A stretch of DNA of 64,000 bases from Ophthalmolycus amberensis (GCA_024529925.1 JAFEUB010000065.1:124001-188000); one strand, 5' to 3'. Shown: positions 34,601 to 49,600, counted from the first letter of the stretch. Numbers and translations are program-made. Notes: a model not told the origin generated them from the letters alone.

Positions 34601-37600
34601 GGATAATCTTTTTTTAAAGAAAAAAAGACAAACGACACAAGTCATATTGAAATATACACAATCCAATCGAGAAGGTGATAAATACATGTTGAGCGCGATA
34701 TTTGGCTTGCTTCCTGTTTGGGCACTCGCATGAGATTATCTCACTCTTCTTTATGAGTCTTTAATGGAAAAAGCTGCCGTTTCCAATGCAAAACAGCCTG
34801 TTTTCATAACTTTATACAGTCAAATGTTAGTTAGTTCTGCTTGTTAAATTGTTTCAAGGCACTTACTCTTCCTAACTTCCTCAAACAAGAGGAAACTATA
34901 TTGCAAACAAGTAAGCAATAATACACACTGATCTGGCCTAGTATAAGAAAATAATCCCTTCAGTAATTCCATTTTTTTATTAAAGTGTTTGGATAAGTGT
35001 GTAATCAACATGGTCAATAATTATTGTGGAGGATGTAGTTTGTGCTGCTGCTGAATTGTGTCGTGTTGAGGTGTTCTTAAAATGTTGTCCACCCCTTGGA
35101 TGTTGATGAGGACAGTTTAAAAGATGGACATTATAACCGGTATAGGCCTATGGAGGAAGGACTTATTGTAGGACTGTTGTTAGATTTACAAACAAGCAAC
35201 TGTGTACATTTCACACTGTATAACTTGGTGGGTAAGAGAGCTAACTATTGTGACAAAGCAAGCCGCTGGGCTAATTAATGCTGTGTAAAAATGCCCCAAT
35301 GCCACTATCACGTCACAGTTACCCCCAAAAAACAAGTTATACTGGTCTGTTATTTAGCTGTCAGGAGGTATTTTCCATTATGAGGTGAGATAATGCTTTA
35401 TGTTTTATCAATTTGTTCTCCTTGGCACAATTCTGTTGTGTCATCTTGAAAAATGGCGGACTGCATTGTTATCAATGAGTAATCACTCAAGCTATATGTG
35501 CGTTATTGTGAGGGTTATTTCAATAATAGAAGATGTGTCATACATCAAAATACACAACGAGACAGAAAATCACTTTATCTACGGAAAGCACCTATTTTAA
35601 GTGCAGTAGTTCATGAGAAAATAGAGAATTCTTAAAGATAATATTCTTCAAACAAATTTGGCTCATGAAAATATGAATATGGGACTTAATAACACGCTAA
35701 ATTATACAGGAAGGATGTTTTCTGCAGTGCGGAGAGCAGGAGCAGGGTTTAATGTGCTTTTGTGTGAAGCAAAGCCTCGGCAGGTCCATATACTGTGCGA
35801 CTGCCTACAACACAGGAGGACTATTTCCCCCCCCCGGCTGTGCAGCACATTTATTTTGGGAGCGGTCCGGGAGACAGCAGGACTCCGTGGCATGGTGAAC
35901 CATGTAGGAATACATGAGAGTTGGGTTCTAAGCAGTGGCCGACTCTGGTCTAACACATGAGGAAATGTCTGCTAACTGGGAGGACTGCCTAGCAGCTGGC
36001 AGCAGCCACTCCGACATACGCTGCGAGTGGAAACGATGCTACGTTTTCTTATTCATGACTCAACAGCACGAGGGTGTAGGTGGCAGGGTGAAGGTAGTGG
36101 GTAGAGACACTGTCAGAGGCTGTAACAGAGGTCTCAAGTTCGATTCCTACAGCAGCAACCAATGAAGTGTTGTTTGGCAGTGTCTTTGATCAAGACAGTG
36201 TCTGCCTGCTCGCTGAGTTGGGTACTGAAACTCAATGCTTTTTTTGGTGCTAACTGAAATGTGTCTGTTTGTACCAAGAATCCCCAAATGTCAAGTAAAG
36301 TTGACAAAAATAGGGTCTAAAATGTTTGATTCTTCTTTATGTAGACAAAGTTCTTGTATGGCTGCTTGTGTTTAGAGAACATTTAACAATTGAGAACAGT
36401 AGAACCAAAAAACTACAACTGAATCAACAAGTCCTCCTAAACCAATGACACAATATGTTTCCTTTTCTGATCCGACGCCACATATATGTAGAGGACTCCT
36501 TAGAAATAGATAGCAGAATCGACAGTTAGACAACCAAAGGTCACTTGAGGCAAATATTTGGACTGAAGTGTCTGGCTGAAGATGTTATTTCTCCATCGAA
36601 GTGTATTATCCACCACTCATGGTATGCTGTTGATTTCAGGATGTGTAACTACAGAAAATGGTGGAAAATATGGCACTCAGCTCTGGTGTAAACGGGCATT
36701 ATTGGTCAGCTAGAAGCGTAGTAATTGAACTGAAACACAAAGAGGCAAGTCCAGCCACAGTAAATGTGCAGGTCTGAATGCCGTACAGCACTCTGCACTG
36801 AACACAACATTACAATATTTGAACTAAAAGAAGTGACCGATCTCCTCCCAGCTCACTGTGGATGTTTTGAAACTCAGCACAGGTCACAGCTGAGGTTCAG
36901 AACATCAACACAGCGCAGAGCCAGCTGAAAGGAAATTTGGGGATTTGGGGCAAAACATCAACAAAGCAAGGAGTGTATCTACTAGCAAAGAGGCTAGTAA
37001 AACTCTGCCCACCTGCTACAGGCTCCTCCCACTGCTCCAGTGGACCTTTCAGTCCCCAGACTAGTAGATGTCCAAGCCATTAGCCCACCTCCTGCTAATC
37101 AGCCTCAGTTATTCTGTCCGTCTTGTTTTTGCCTGTCATGCAGGTGCTGATCGGTCTCTGCGCGGCCTTACATCTGGCATTTATTCATGTATGCTTACCG
37201 CTTGTTTTCAGTGAAAATAATCAAATATGACTCACTGTTGAAACTAAAAAATAAACAGGTGGACAAACAAATTCAGATGGAGACAAAAATCAGAACAGTG
37301 TGTCAAGCCCTGTGGTGTAGATGTCATGTGGTCTTCAACTTTGCATGGAGAGCAAGTGAAATCTGTCCACCAACACTTTCACTTGTTACACTGCACAGTC
37401 TCCGTCTTATCGAGCATTGAGACCGTAACGTTTTGTTTACGTACCTGTTTCCGAGACAAACGGACTCATTTCGATATCTTGAGTGTATCCAAAAGAAGAC
37501 AGAACAATCTATTGAAGAAAAATCACAATTGAAATACAAAGACCGTGTTTCATGAAGAGCAATATTTCAGAAAAACAAGTGAGTGCTCAAGATAAACAAT

Positions 37601-40600
37601 GTGTTTTTTTTGGTTGTTCTGTCTGCAGTCGTATACATCTGCGGGCCCCTGGACACGTTCCTGAACATCATGAAGCTGTTTCAGAGGGAGATCCAGGACC
37701 CAGAGAACTACGCCATTTTCTATCTGGACGTGTTTGCGGAGAGCTTGGCGGATCGCAAACCGTGGCAGAACTCCGACGCCGACTGGGCCGATCCCATCAA
37801 GGTCTTTAAGGTACAGTGACCACAGAACACCCACACACATGCATGCACATAGGCACGCATATACAACAGTACGTAGCGGCAGCCATGCATCTGTGGATAC
37901 AATTAAGACCGTGTTCACATTCTTTGCAGATTTATTGAATGTGGACTGTCATAGCTTCACCCGCTTTGTAATTGGAGGCAGGAAATAATACAAGACCAAA
38001 ACCACCACTTGGCATGAGAATTGGATGTCTCTGACAACGCATATTTTATTCTCTGTTTCTGTTCGTTTTCCCTCTGGACCATATCTTTCAGGCCCTACTT
38101 ACTGAATAACACAGAAGGAAGTCCTCAAACCCAGCTGACTATCGGTTGAAATACTTTCAGGATCCATTGTTTCTGATTAAATATCACATGTTCCAAGAAG
38201 TGTCTTAAAACGAATCTAAATCATGGGAAGCTTTTATGGTAATGACACTTGTATATGCATATCATTTATGCCATTGGGTGTGCAAATAGAGTCTTCCAAA
38301 GGAAAAAAGACCCCCTCAATCCTTTGGACCATAATAATAATAAAATTCTCTCTTGACATTAATGAATGGGGGGGGGGGGGGGGGTGTGTTTTCACAGGAA
38401 GCCATTCAGCCTTACAAATTAGTGCACTGAGACAGAGTGGGCACAGACGTGTTGCTCGTCTAATTTATCTCCCTAAATGTCACACTGGCTTCTCTTAATT
38501 CTCTTTAGTTTAGTGTTCACAAAGTTTTGGCCTTATGAATATAAATCTTGCATAATATCAAGTTAATAATGGCCATGTCTGTCATAATGGACTCAGCATA
38601 TGTTTGCTTTAAACACATTAAAATACAGTTGAAACATTAACTTAGAATAATTAGAATAATTAAAGAACAATTAGGAAAATGAATGTCTGGCTTTGCATTC
38701 CATTTGCAGGACTTAACGGGGACTTAGTGTTAATACATAACTCCTCACACATCTCCTCTGCCTTTTTATCGGCACACTTAATCTTAATATTTGTCCCTCT
38801 GAAATATGTTATTAGTGAACACCACCGCAGAAATAATTCAATGTGTTCAGTTAAAGCACGTGAAGGCAATGATGTAACGATGGACACTTTTATACAAGTT
38901 GTATTGTCATTATTTTATCACAAACTGAGGTTTTTTCAAACCTTAACCAGTTTTGTTGCCTAAACCTCACCAATCTTTTCACAACCTTGACAACCACGTG
39001 GCATTGTACGTTTCTTGTTAGTGTAATAAGATGCTGATATGAAATGCATTCATGAAACATAATTTAGATTCAAAAAGTTGACATTCAGTGTATCTTTTGG
39101 TTTTCAGAAACATTAAGTACTAACATTTTTCCTGACGACTGGGTTGCAATACTCGACTGACAGTAAAACTGGAATATAGCCCCCAGGTTGAAAAGTTTCC
39201 CTTTTGGTATTTTTTCATATCTTATAGAAAATAAATAGTTAAACAGCTACTTTAAGCCGCCTCCACACATTCAACATATTGCAGTTTGTGCCATGATACT
39301 CATGCCTGTTCACAAATATTGAATTTAGGTCAAGAAGAAAGCTGTTTTAAGATTGGAGACACATTTCATGACAAGTTGAAACCATGAGGAATAAAACAGC
39401 TTTGGCATCAAATACAACGACATCTGAACTGCTCCTAACCTCGGCTGCAGAACAAAACTTTGCCTCCCATCTTTTCCTGATCACGCAAGTTGTTAATTTG
39501 TCTGCGAACCATAATAGGTCTCATCATGGATATATGTTTTCTTCAGAGTGTTAATTGCGTGTGGAAGTTTGTGGTGGTTTCCAACGACTGTTGCAACATG
39601 AAAAACGATCTAGCTCTTCCTGTTAAGAGCAAAGCCAGACGATTTCCTAGAAATGTCTAAAACTTGTTTTTGTGATATATCGACACATTTCAAAGGCCAC
39701 TTGAGGCAAATGTCTGGTCTGAAAAGTTTGGCTGAATATTGTATTTCTCCACCCAAACTCTTGATCTGTGTCTCCTCCAGTCTGTTTTCGTCATAACGTA
39801 CCGGCCTCCTGACAATCCAGAGTACAGGGACTTCCAGAGAAAACTCCACGCCAGAGCGCAGAGGGACTTCGGTGTGCATTTGGAGCCATCACTGGTAGGT
39901 TCCAGTCTATGAACACCGCATGCTTTCTCAGCAGCACCACGACCTCTTTAGTCTTTTATAAGATACAAAAAGAGAAAGAGAAAAATCCCCACTGTGCTGT
40001 ATAATTGGCAGCAGTTAATGATATTGACAATGATGTTAGCTATTAATACCCTTCTTTTTATTACTGCTTTTATCTCAGCTTTTAACTATGGCAGTTTCAC
40101 AGAAGCACAATATACTAATGAATTATTATTTATTGCGTTTGTTGGTATTTGGCACTTTCACCTGCCAAAATCATATTTGGCTCAATGTATTTTTTTAATT
40201 TCCTAATCAGAACCTTGTGTCTTCAAAAAAAATCCCATTGTTTCCCTGTTGTTCAAAACGACGCCTCTCTGCTCGCAGATGGACTACATCGCCGGCAGCT
40301 TCTATGATGGTTTCGTGCTGTACGCAATGGCCTTGGAGGAGACGCTGGCGGAGGGTGGAGCCCAGAACGACGGCATCAACATCACGACGAGGATGCAGAA
40401 CCGCCGATTCTGGGGTGAGCAAATGTGGTTTAACGTGTAAGAGCTGCTTCATACATGAGAGTAGGTTTTAGAAGATAAATGTTGTGCGTGTGCCAAGCTG
40501 ATTCCACATAAATATACTTTTTACTTCATGCAAAATGTTAACTTGCCATCAATAAATATGTAAATGCGGGAATCATTTCAGATAACAGGGAAAAAGTGCT

Positions 40601-43600
40601 CTCCAATAAGCATGCAGTGAGTCCAAGTGACCGGCCCAGCTGGTTGTTATTGGGAAGCACCATTGAACCCAAAATGTGATAAAAACATAACCCTTCAACA
40701 CAATATTCCTAGTGTTATTGAACAGTTATCACAAAGCACTCCTGTTAGTCGTCCATTTGATGCTTGATGTGGGTGCTTATTTACTTTGTTGGCTGCCAGA
40801 TGATCTGCGCTCACATCATTTTGGAAGAAGCGGAACAACGAGTTGCTTCAGATTAAAAGGGTTGATGAGGGTTGTTTTGCTCAGCAGGACGGGTGGAAAA
40901 AAAACAAGGAAAATAGGGCCAATGTTGAAAATAATTATGGAAAGTTGTGTGGATGTTTTGACAATGTTTACTGGGCTTACGGAGGGGACGCTGTTTCTTC
41001 CAATACTGGCTCAGCACATGCTTTTTTTCTACTTAGAGGTCACATTACAACTCTTTTCCAATTTTTTTTCTACAGTGATGAGTAGTTAAGAGACAAGAAG
41101 ATACACAGCAAAAAGGTGATAAAGTGAAGCTGCAGAATCATCTTAAACTAAATGTCAAAATCGGTTTACCAAAAGCATTGCACTGAAAAGGGTTGACAAC
41201 GAATCTAAGTGTATACCGTAATTATCTGAAGACATAGAAAAAGCCCTCAGTGGGCACAGGGAATCATGCAAATTTGAATTGGAGCAGATGTAATGAGGAC
41301 CATACTGTATATGATCAGACCCTGAATGTGGATATTGTTTGTGTTTTTAGGGGTGACGGGACTTGTTACTACAGACCACAAAAATGCCAGGGACATAGAT
41401 GTCAACCTGTGGGCGATGACCAACCAGGAGACGGGGGAGTACGGGGTAAGTTGCACTTTCACGGTTACCGTAGATAGTTTACGTTGTGTTTAACGTGTTT
41501 GTGATCTTCAGCAGAGTTTGATTTGGGGGTTAGTAGACGATTGAACTGACATTTTGGATGTGGACTATTCTTTTATAGCTCCAATGTATTGTTCATAGAT
41601 TGTAATTTGCTTCTGGGGTGTGACATATTTTTGTATGAAACGGGAGGTTTGGCAGAGGATTTAATTTAGGGAGGGAATTCATTCAAAAGTACAGAAGTCA
41701 ATGAGTTAAAGGTTGCCAAATAAACACTAATATTAGCTGAAGTTGAATGAAGGTAAAGACCAGCTGAATGGATCTGAATCTCTGCAAACACTTTAATGGA
41801 CTTTATTTTGAGTGCAAGAATATTCATTGACAAAATGTTCGACATTTTGCAGGACAATGACGGGATTTTAATGGAAAAGTACGTACAATTTACACGTGTT
41901 TTCTATCAAACCTGTATTTGGACTGAAATGACTGAAAGTGGAACAATGCACCCAGGGGCACACCGATTGTCACGGAGAGCTGCAGCAGATTTGGTATCGA
42001 GACGTTTTTGTCGGGCATGGACTGGGCCGATGAGCAAATGAGGAAGGACTCAGTCGACCTTCATCTTACATATCATGTTATTCTTGGTTAGTTACTACCG
42101 TGATGTCCTTTTTCTTACATGGTTTTCAACACTAGTGCTGATGCAAGGTAGCCAAGCGTCACTACCAACACCACTTATATGATGCCGTTCTTTCAGAAAT
42201 ATGAACATGTTTTTCTGCAAAACCCTTATTTTGGGGGGCTGTGGGTTTAAGGCGCCGACCATGAATCCCGACATACCTGGTTGGCTTCTGGTCGGGGACA
42301 TTTGTTGCATGTCATTTCCCATCTCTCTCTCCGCACATATCTTGTCATCTCTGTACACTTGCTATCTAATTATGGCATGAAACAGCCCCAAAAACAACCT
42401 TTTTGCTTTTTTCAAAGTTGAAATCCTTGTTGAAGTTGAAGTCAAAGTTCCTGTTTGTTAAATGCAGAATAAGCACAAGCAGTTATACATGAACTAAATA
42501 AAACAGTCTACAACTAGTAACAAGACTGCACATTTTGAAGGACATTAAATTCACATTTCGGTTGATACCAGAATAGAACTGTGGTTGAATTATAAACATT
42601 TTAGTGACAATAATTACTTTTGCGCTTACATATGTACTCATAATATTTATCAAGATATGAACATAAATCATGTGTCCTACAAAAAAGTCTTTGTTGTCAT
42701 TTATCCCACAGGGGAACCTTTTGATATAAACTGTAGAACTTATTCAGGAATCATTTTCGGTCTCAGTATGTAGAGTTGTCGACACAAATAATTGACAATG
42801 AGGGCTAATTCACTTCATGTGTGTCTTATTACTCATTTTAAATTCTAAATGTTTTCAGCATGATATGCGTAGTTCCAAACCGCAGCCTCTGCTTGTCTTT
42901 GAAGCAATGAAAGCCTATGTATATTACTATCTGGGATATATTCTGTTGGTCTGGACTTCTCTAATGATAAGATGCATAAAACCTCAAATTTCCCCCACAG
43001 TCCAATGAAAATATTTGTGTATGTCGCGCTCTGCAAACAGTGTTGTGAACTGCACCAGTGTGTGTGTGTTTTCTTTCCTCTGAGGGGAGAAGAAGTGGGT
43101 TAGCTGTAGACTTCAGTTAGAATTTCATAGCGGTCCTCAGAGGCTGTCAGCGTGACCGCGTGGTCTAATTTATCCTCGGCTTTTAATTGGTCCATTTATA
43201 TAGCCGATTGACCCGAGTAGCCAGCCGCCCGGCTGAAAACTACACAGGTCAATTTCAACTTTCACAATCTCAGACTGCTGAATATAATAAAATACCATAT
43301 CAGTATCAAAATGACTCACGCAGATTGTTTTGATGGATTACTGACTATTTATTTTTTGTATTGTTTGTCATCTTTATGTTTTTAATCAAAGTTCATTTTC
43401 AATAATCTGTCAAATTCATGACTATGCTGTATGTTACCAATTCGGGAAAAAAGACAAGATGAATATCTTACATTACTGTTCAATTGACATGGCTATCGGC
43501 ATAATAAACAACTCAAACATGAAAAAAGTCTTAGAACATGACTCTGACTTTACATATGATTACCAGAAGAAAATATTACTCAAACTTGGTTTTGATCCAC

Positions 43601-46600
43601 AGTGGATAAACAGGTGTTTTAAACATCTGTGCACAAAGTTACATGATCTTACTGTAAACTCAGTTTACAAAACTTATTTCTGTGAGGACAAGAAAATAGG
43701 GAAATACACTATATGTCCAAATTCCTCTGTGATTATGTTTTTCATGGTTTGGACGAGGCCCCCAGTTATGACCCACAGTTATGACAACTCTTAATAGAGT
43801 ACTCCAGAGATTGCACATTGCACTCCTGTAACATTGTCAGGCTCACAATGAACCGTTAAAATCAATGCAGCAAAGATATCGCCTTTTTAATTCCACACAC
43901 AACTTGACAAAACCCCCAGATTTCTTTTCATTTTCACACTTGAAGTCTTCAGCCCCAAATGACAGTAACCCAAGCGACATCACTTGAGGCAATTTATCAG
44001 ACTTCACAGCAGCTCCCTTTCGGAGTGACAAAAAGCTTTTTTTGACAACTCGGTACTCTCCAAGACCTGTAAACAACCGGTGTGTAGAATTGGTGGAGTT
44101 CCCCGTTAATGTTACAGCATATAATGGTGTTTTAGGTAACAGTGTGCACATTCCTGTTTCAACATAACGATGCCCCCATGTTTAAGGCCCCGTAGTGTGC
44201 GGGTATCCATGAGCCTTAGACCACATAGTGTATATTACAGTATAGCGTAGCTGGCAGACTTGTAGGCCTAGGGGGTTTAAAAGTGAATACAAGCATGAAG
44301 TGAATTGTTGGAGGAGTGCAGTGTAGTAAACACAGGCTTCTGAACTGAGATACTGCTGCTATTTCAGACGGCGCTCCCACTGCCCCCTCGCCCGTGACAT
44401 TCTGCATTGTTTTGATGACCCTACGTCAGGTCGACTGCCTTTAAGGGTCTTAGCAGAGACGACGCAACACGCTGGAAGCCTGGCTGGAAAACATAAAAGC
44501 ACCTCCGGGCTAGTTAGAAACACAGGAGTCACGCTACATCGAAGCAGAGCAGGAATAGTGGGGAGAGAGAAGGGGACCGAAAATGGTGAAACAAAAACAC
44601 AAGATTGGTTGACGCTTCACCAATCTTGTGCGCTGAGAAAAGTTGAAACCAGCTGAACTTTGATTTACAGTGCGTCACACAGCGGCGAGGGTCAGGTGTC
44701 AGTTTGTAGCTTCACGTCACCAGCTTCCATTAGAAAATGACTTGTGGCCTGTTACTTGAAGGGCACTTAGCATCAGAGTCTACAGCCATGCTAGCAGCTC
44801 TGTGAGGCACAGCAATGCTTTGAGCTAAATGCTAACATTAGCATGCTAACTAACATTCTCACAATTACAATGCTGCTGTAACATGCTGTGGTTTACAATT
44901 TTTACCATCTTAGTCTAGTGTGTTAGCATGCTAACATTTCCTAGTTTACGCTAAACAAATGTTTCACTGAATGACCAACATTGCCATCCCTGGGTGTTTT
45001 TTTTTTGTTCTGCTAAAATATGGATAGCTGTTTAACTTTGTTCAATCACAGATTGAAATAGTGATTGCAGTAGTAAATACCGGTATATAGAATATAGAAC
45101 CAGGAAAACATTAAACTTTTTCAAACCAATAACAGAAACCCTCTATTGAACAGTGCTAATGTAACAAGCTTTTGAAGCGGCTAGCCGGGAGGTGACATCT
45201 GCACTCTCTCTATGGTTGCACAGTCAATGAAAAACAATGTAATCAATATTGTCCTCAACAATAAATGTATAAATGTCTATAAGAACATGCTGTGAAGTGA
45301 GCTTATGGTATAACAGGCTCAACGTATTTTATTTTCACCCATTTAAATGGGCATTTCCCTCTGTGTTTGCAGCTGGTTGCGTACTACAATGGAACCACCA
45401 AAGACATCATTTGGTCCCAGACAGAGAAGATCCACTGGCCCAACGGGGGCCCACCGCTGGATAACCCCCCCTGTGTGTTTTCCACGGACGACCCCTCCTG
45501 CAATGATGGTATGTCAACAATTAAATCTGCCTGCAGATGATTGTACCTGTGTCTGAGGTGAAATATTCTCCAGAAACAAGCTACATAAGGTTGACTAATG
45601 GACACACTGATTTCAGGAAATTGCATGAAAAGAGTTATGACAAGGAAGTTATATGTTTTTTCTGTTGACTTAGAGTGCTCATCAGATGGATATTACGGTG
45701 CACGAATGCTTTCTTTATATTATCGCTGTATCTCTACAGGGACTGGGATATTTTCATTGATGCTGTGATGATAAATGTGTTGTTTTTCTTCAATTTCATG
45801 CCAACTCTCCCTCAATGAAGTGAAAGAGCAAATGTAGAAGTGTAATATTTGCTGGAGTAACAAGCCGTGTGAAAGATAATTGCTGGAAGTTGTCTTAGTC
45901 GCTTGAACAGAGTGGCAGTTTCAGAGGGAAATGTCACAGATGATAAACTGAGGAGCACCACCACTGCAATTACAAATGTATTCTCTGGCGTTGATTAGTG
46001 TAAGACATTATATTTCTCTCATGATGATCATATCTTGTGATTTACAGCAGGTGGTATAATTAGTCTCCATTACGGCTTTAAATACATATCAGGAATGCCG
46101 AAGCTGTGTAATTGTGTGAAATTGGTTTTTGTGGCTGACAGATTGCTAAAGCACTGCAGCTGTACTTCAGGAAGTCACAGCTGTGCCTTTAACAGCACAG
46201 TGTTCTTCTTTCTCCTGAATGTGGACATCTGTTAAACATGTGAGCGACAACTGAGTGTGGAATCCTTCTGCTCCTGCTTTCCAGGTCATCTGCCAGTTTT
46301 GGGTATTGTAGCTGTGGGATCCGGCTTAGCGCTCATCATCTTTGGAATCTCCAGTTTCCTCATTTACAGGTGAGTTTGATCGCACCGAGCCGATGCTCCC
46401 TGTCTGTGCTCAACAACAGTCGACACGCAGAGATGAGCTCTGTTCCTCTCAAAGACCGAGAGAGAGAGAGAGAGATGCTTGAAACAGAGTTTATGGGTTT
46501 TGCTGCTATAGGTGCCAGTGTGGTATATTTACTCAATTGTTACCACAGCAACGGCTCAGCAGGTGGCGGCGTAAAAGCAGCGGCAAAGTGTGTTGAAGCT

Positions 46601-49600
46601 GCCAAGTGAGCTGGTATACGGGCCTAGAACAATGCTCACTGCTATTCTCACCAAACGAGCATCAGTGTGCTCGTGAAGTTACGTTTCCTCTGTGCCGGAT
46701 TAAAACTGAACCACCCATTTTGATAATTCACACACTGCCGACGTCAGCGCGCGAGTCCTAAAAGTAATAGTTTGCCTCTGCGGTAAAGTCATTTTTTAAA
46801 CGTGCTTCCAATGCAGAGCGACTCTTTCAAACATTTGGTAGAGTTCTTGTGTTTTCTTCTGTTGTTTCCTGACATACACTGACAAGAAGAACCTGAGGTT
46901 TCTTCTTCTTTTTCACAGTTATGGATTTTTTTCTGGGGGAATGAGATCTAACTTATCCAAACTGAGGGTCTAAGAATAGAGGGTTTCATGTGCTGTAAAC
47001 ATTGCAAAGGCCTTGAGGCAAATTTGCGATTTTGGAATATAAAAATTGAAATGACTTCACTTGATCGTGGCTTCAGACACTGAGGACATTTATTTTCACA
47101 TTTTCTTTTCTCTATCTTTCAATATTTCAATGCTAAAATGTTTACTTTTTTATTTGCATGAACCCTTACTGAACAGTTAAAGGCACAATGAGTAGGATGT
47201 TCCTAAAAAACAATGTATAGACACATACAAATTGATCTCTCTCAATCATCACTTATGACCCACTAGGAGTGTGTATTTTCTTATTTCGCTGTGTTCTGGA
47301 CATTTCTCGGCTTCAAGCCGTATAAAAACCTAGCGACCAGGTGCCAGATCGTAACACACTGCCAAATAAACGCAAATATAGTGATGTGAAATGTGCAAAA
47401 GCTTGTTCCAAAACGTGAGTGAATCTGGGGTTCAACTTAACGCTTGCTGAGCCGGGGAGGAAGGGCCGGCTTTGAATGTCGTCTTTACAAACCGCAACCG
47501 ATAAATCCTACTCGTTGTGCCTTTAATAGAAAAATGGAGGGGAAAAAATGCCTTTTGTGGTTAAAATAATAGGATTTTGTCCACTTGTGTCTTGCTGTCA
47601 TATACGGAGTTGTTTTGCAGAGTAGTCGTTAGTTGAATCCAAAAATCAGCCATCGAGAACAACATCAGGTTACAACATAGGTGGCATCTGTAACATAAAA
47701 CCAGCAGGCTGTGTTTTACTGCATATGTGATCTAGATTGTTTCGCTAAAATAAATGGAATTCACTAATTGTAATTAGATGTTTTAAATAAGCGTCAGCGT
47801 TGCCACCCCCGAGCAGCTGCGTATCTTTTCGTTAGAATAATTGCCTGCCTCGTTTCTAATGGTTGTAACTTCGTGGACAGCGTTCAGCTGTAAAAGGAAA
47901 TTCAAATGAAGTCGTTACTGCGTCTCAAGTGGCACAGTCTACATGTTGTTTATGGAAATCACGATGAGAACTGGATTGAGCCTCATTTAATTACACAAGA
48001 AGTTAATCATGCATGCCTGTAGCAATTAAGCTACGGGAAGGATTGCTAAATTCTGGGTCATGTCATTGATTAATGAAATTAGCATGAAATGAAAGAAAAT
48101 TCTTGCTTCTATTTTTCCTTTTTTCCTCACTTCTTAAAAGGTGTCTTTACATAGTTAATCATGTTCAGGACTAACAAACTATTGTTTTTATCGAAAGGAG
48201 GAGCTGATTTATATTTCCCGTTCTCAGCTCTAACTAACAAAATCACACCGGTAATCTGATCACACTTCTAGTACTGACTATTAACACAAACAAGTGTTAA
48301 TCACCAGCCAATCAGCATGGATTTTGATCAGAAGAACGGTGGAAGACAGATGGAGGAGCAGCTAGCCGCCTGAGGTAAATCCACTGAACCTGAATCTGTG
48401 TTAATCTTGTTAAATGTCAAAGAACTACCAGAATAATTAGACTCAGAGTGTGCACTTCATTCTGAAAACATTGACATCTTCTTCTCTGGTTTTCTTTTCA
48501 GCTCGCAGATCAGCAAGCTCAGCATGGTTTACTAACGAGCTCGCTAGATTTCTTGGACTCTTGGCCAGTAAGTTTTGTGAAATACGCTCTTCTTTTCTTT
48601 GAGTTTTGTTAAAAAAATAATCTTGGATCCAAGTGTAACATTTGATGACTTATGGCAACAAGTGTCTATTTCTGTTATGAGAACCCAACAGGGAAACTCT
48701 GTGATGCATTTTTGACCATGACCCACAGATTTGCTCCAATCCAACTATATTTTGCTTTAGATCATTTACATGAATGACAGTTTTATGTATGGGAAGCTAT
48801 TTCTCACAGACCTGAAAATATTTTGCTTTTTTTTAGATTTTGAGTAGACTTCAAGCGCCTAGAGACCGTGAAACTGTAAATGTAAGCCACCTGTTCGAGC
48901 AGAAGGGATAAAAAACACCATCATGTTTCTGTGACTGGTTCTGTTTGACACCAGAGGCTAACGAATCCCTTCCTGTTTTTGCAGACACCAGTGGAGCTCT
49001 GATGACGGACATAGAGGCCGACAGCAGAGCTGTTCACACCGTCTTAAAGCATCCGGCTGCTGAGAGGCCTCCGTGTTCACTACTTGACCTGTAAAAACAC
49101 CACTAAACTATTTTTAAAACACTTTGGAGTTTTGTCACTGTTAATAGTTATTCTCAGATCGATCAGCTGATAACCCAGAGTTTCTTAACCTCGGGGTCGC
49201 TTGATATGCATCGGGGGTTGCAATTTATAAGAATGATATATTGATGTATTTTATATATTTTTAATCGGAACATTTTAAAAGAAGATATATCATTGTTTCT
49301 ATCCATTTTATATTTGCTGCTGCTTGTTTGTATCTTTTTTTCAATAAAGACAAAGATTTTATTCTTTAATTATTTTTTTAATTTATATAATGGGAGTTCT
49401 GAATCTAGTTCACAGGGCATAAAAGGTTAAATACGCACCAAAAATGACGCAGCCCAATACTGTGAACTTATTGATGTGTTTTGTATCAGAAGTGGGTGGC
49501 TGGTTGGATAGTTTTGGGGATATGTTGCTCCTCTGACGTGGTACAACTAGCAACTATTGCCAGTGTAAAATGTGCACCGTAGTAAAATTTGGTGAATATA

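Larger units (their letters stand above)
30280..37628 (+). other. npr2 intron 1
   Basis: A 7.3-kb first intron with donor GTAAGT and acceptor TGTCTGCAG. It holds a (TA)n run, a minisatellite inside an old repeat and a SINE (separate entries). Open frames such as 30,694-31,125 have no recognisable domains. Unique-looking segments (for example 32,200-32,520, with GATA-like CAGATAAC) could be regulatory, but nothing in the sequence proves it. Confidence 0.8.
37811..45372 (+). other. npr2 introns 2 to 5
   Basis: Introns 37,811-39,780, 39,895-40,278, 40,415-41,350 and 41,446-45,372 separate the extracellular-domain exons. They hold a 17-G run, a degraded SINE, a perfect hairpin and a second copy of the GCTAACATG repeat (separate entries). 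No other exon is recognised. The GC-rich unique stretch around 43,070-43,240 is compositionally unlike its AT-rich neighbours. Confidence 0.8.

Noticed and set aside
36095..36147. A and B boxes as a functional tRNA gene
   Set aside because: No cloverleaf can be formed between them; the surrounding sequence is a SINE.
37550..37918. 122-codon minus-strand open frame
   Set aside because: Mostly the antisense of npr2 exon 2 plus a Cys/Val run from a CA-rich stretch.
44598..44630. Hairpin as a microRNA precursor or intrinsic terminator
   Set aside because: A 12-bp stem is too short for a pre-miRNA (about 22 paired bases needed), and there is no T-run; intrinsic terminators are also not expected in a nuclear genome.
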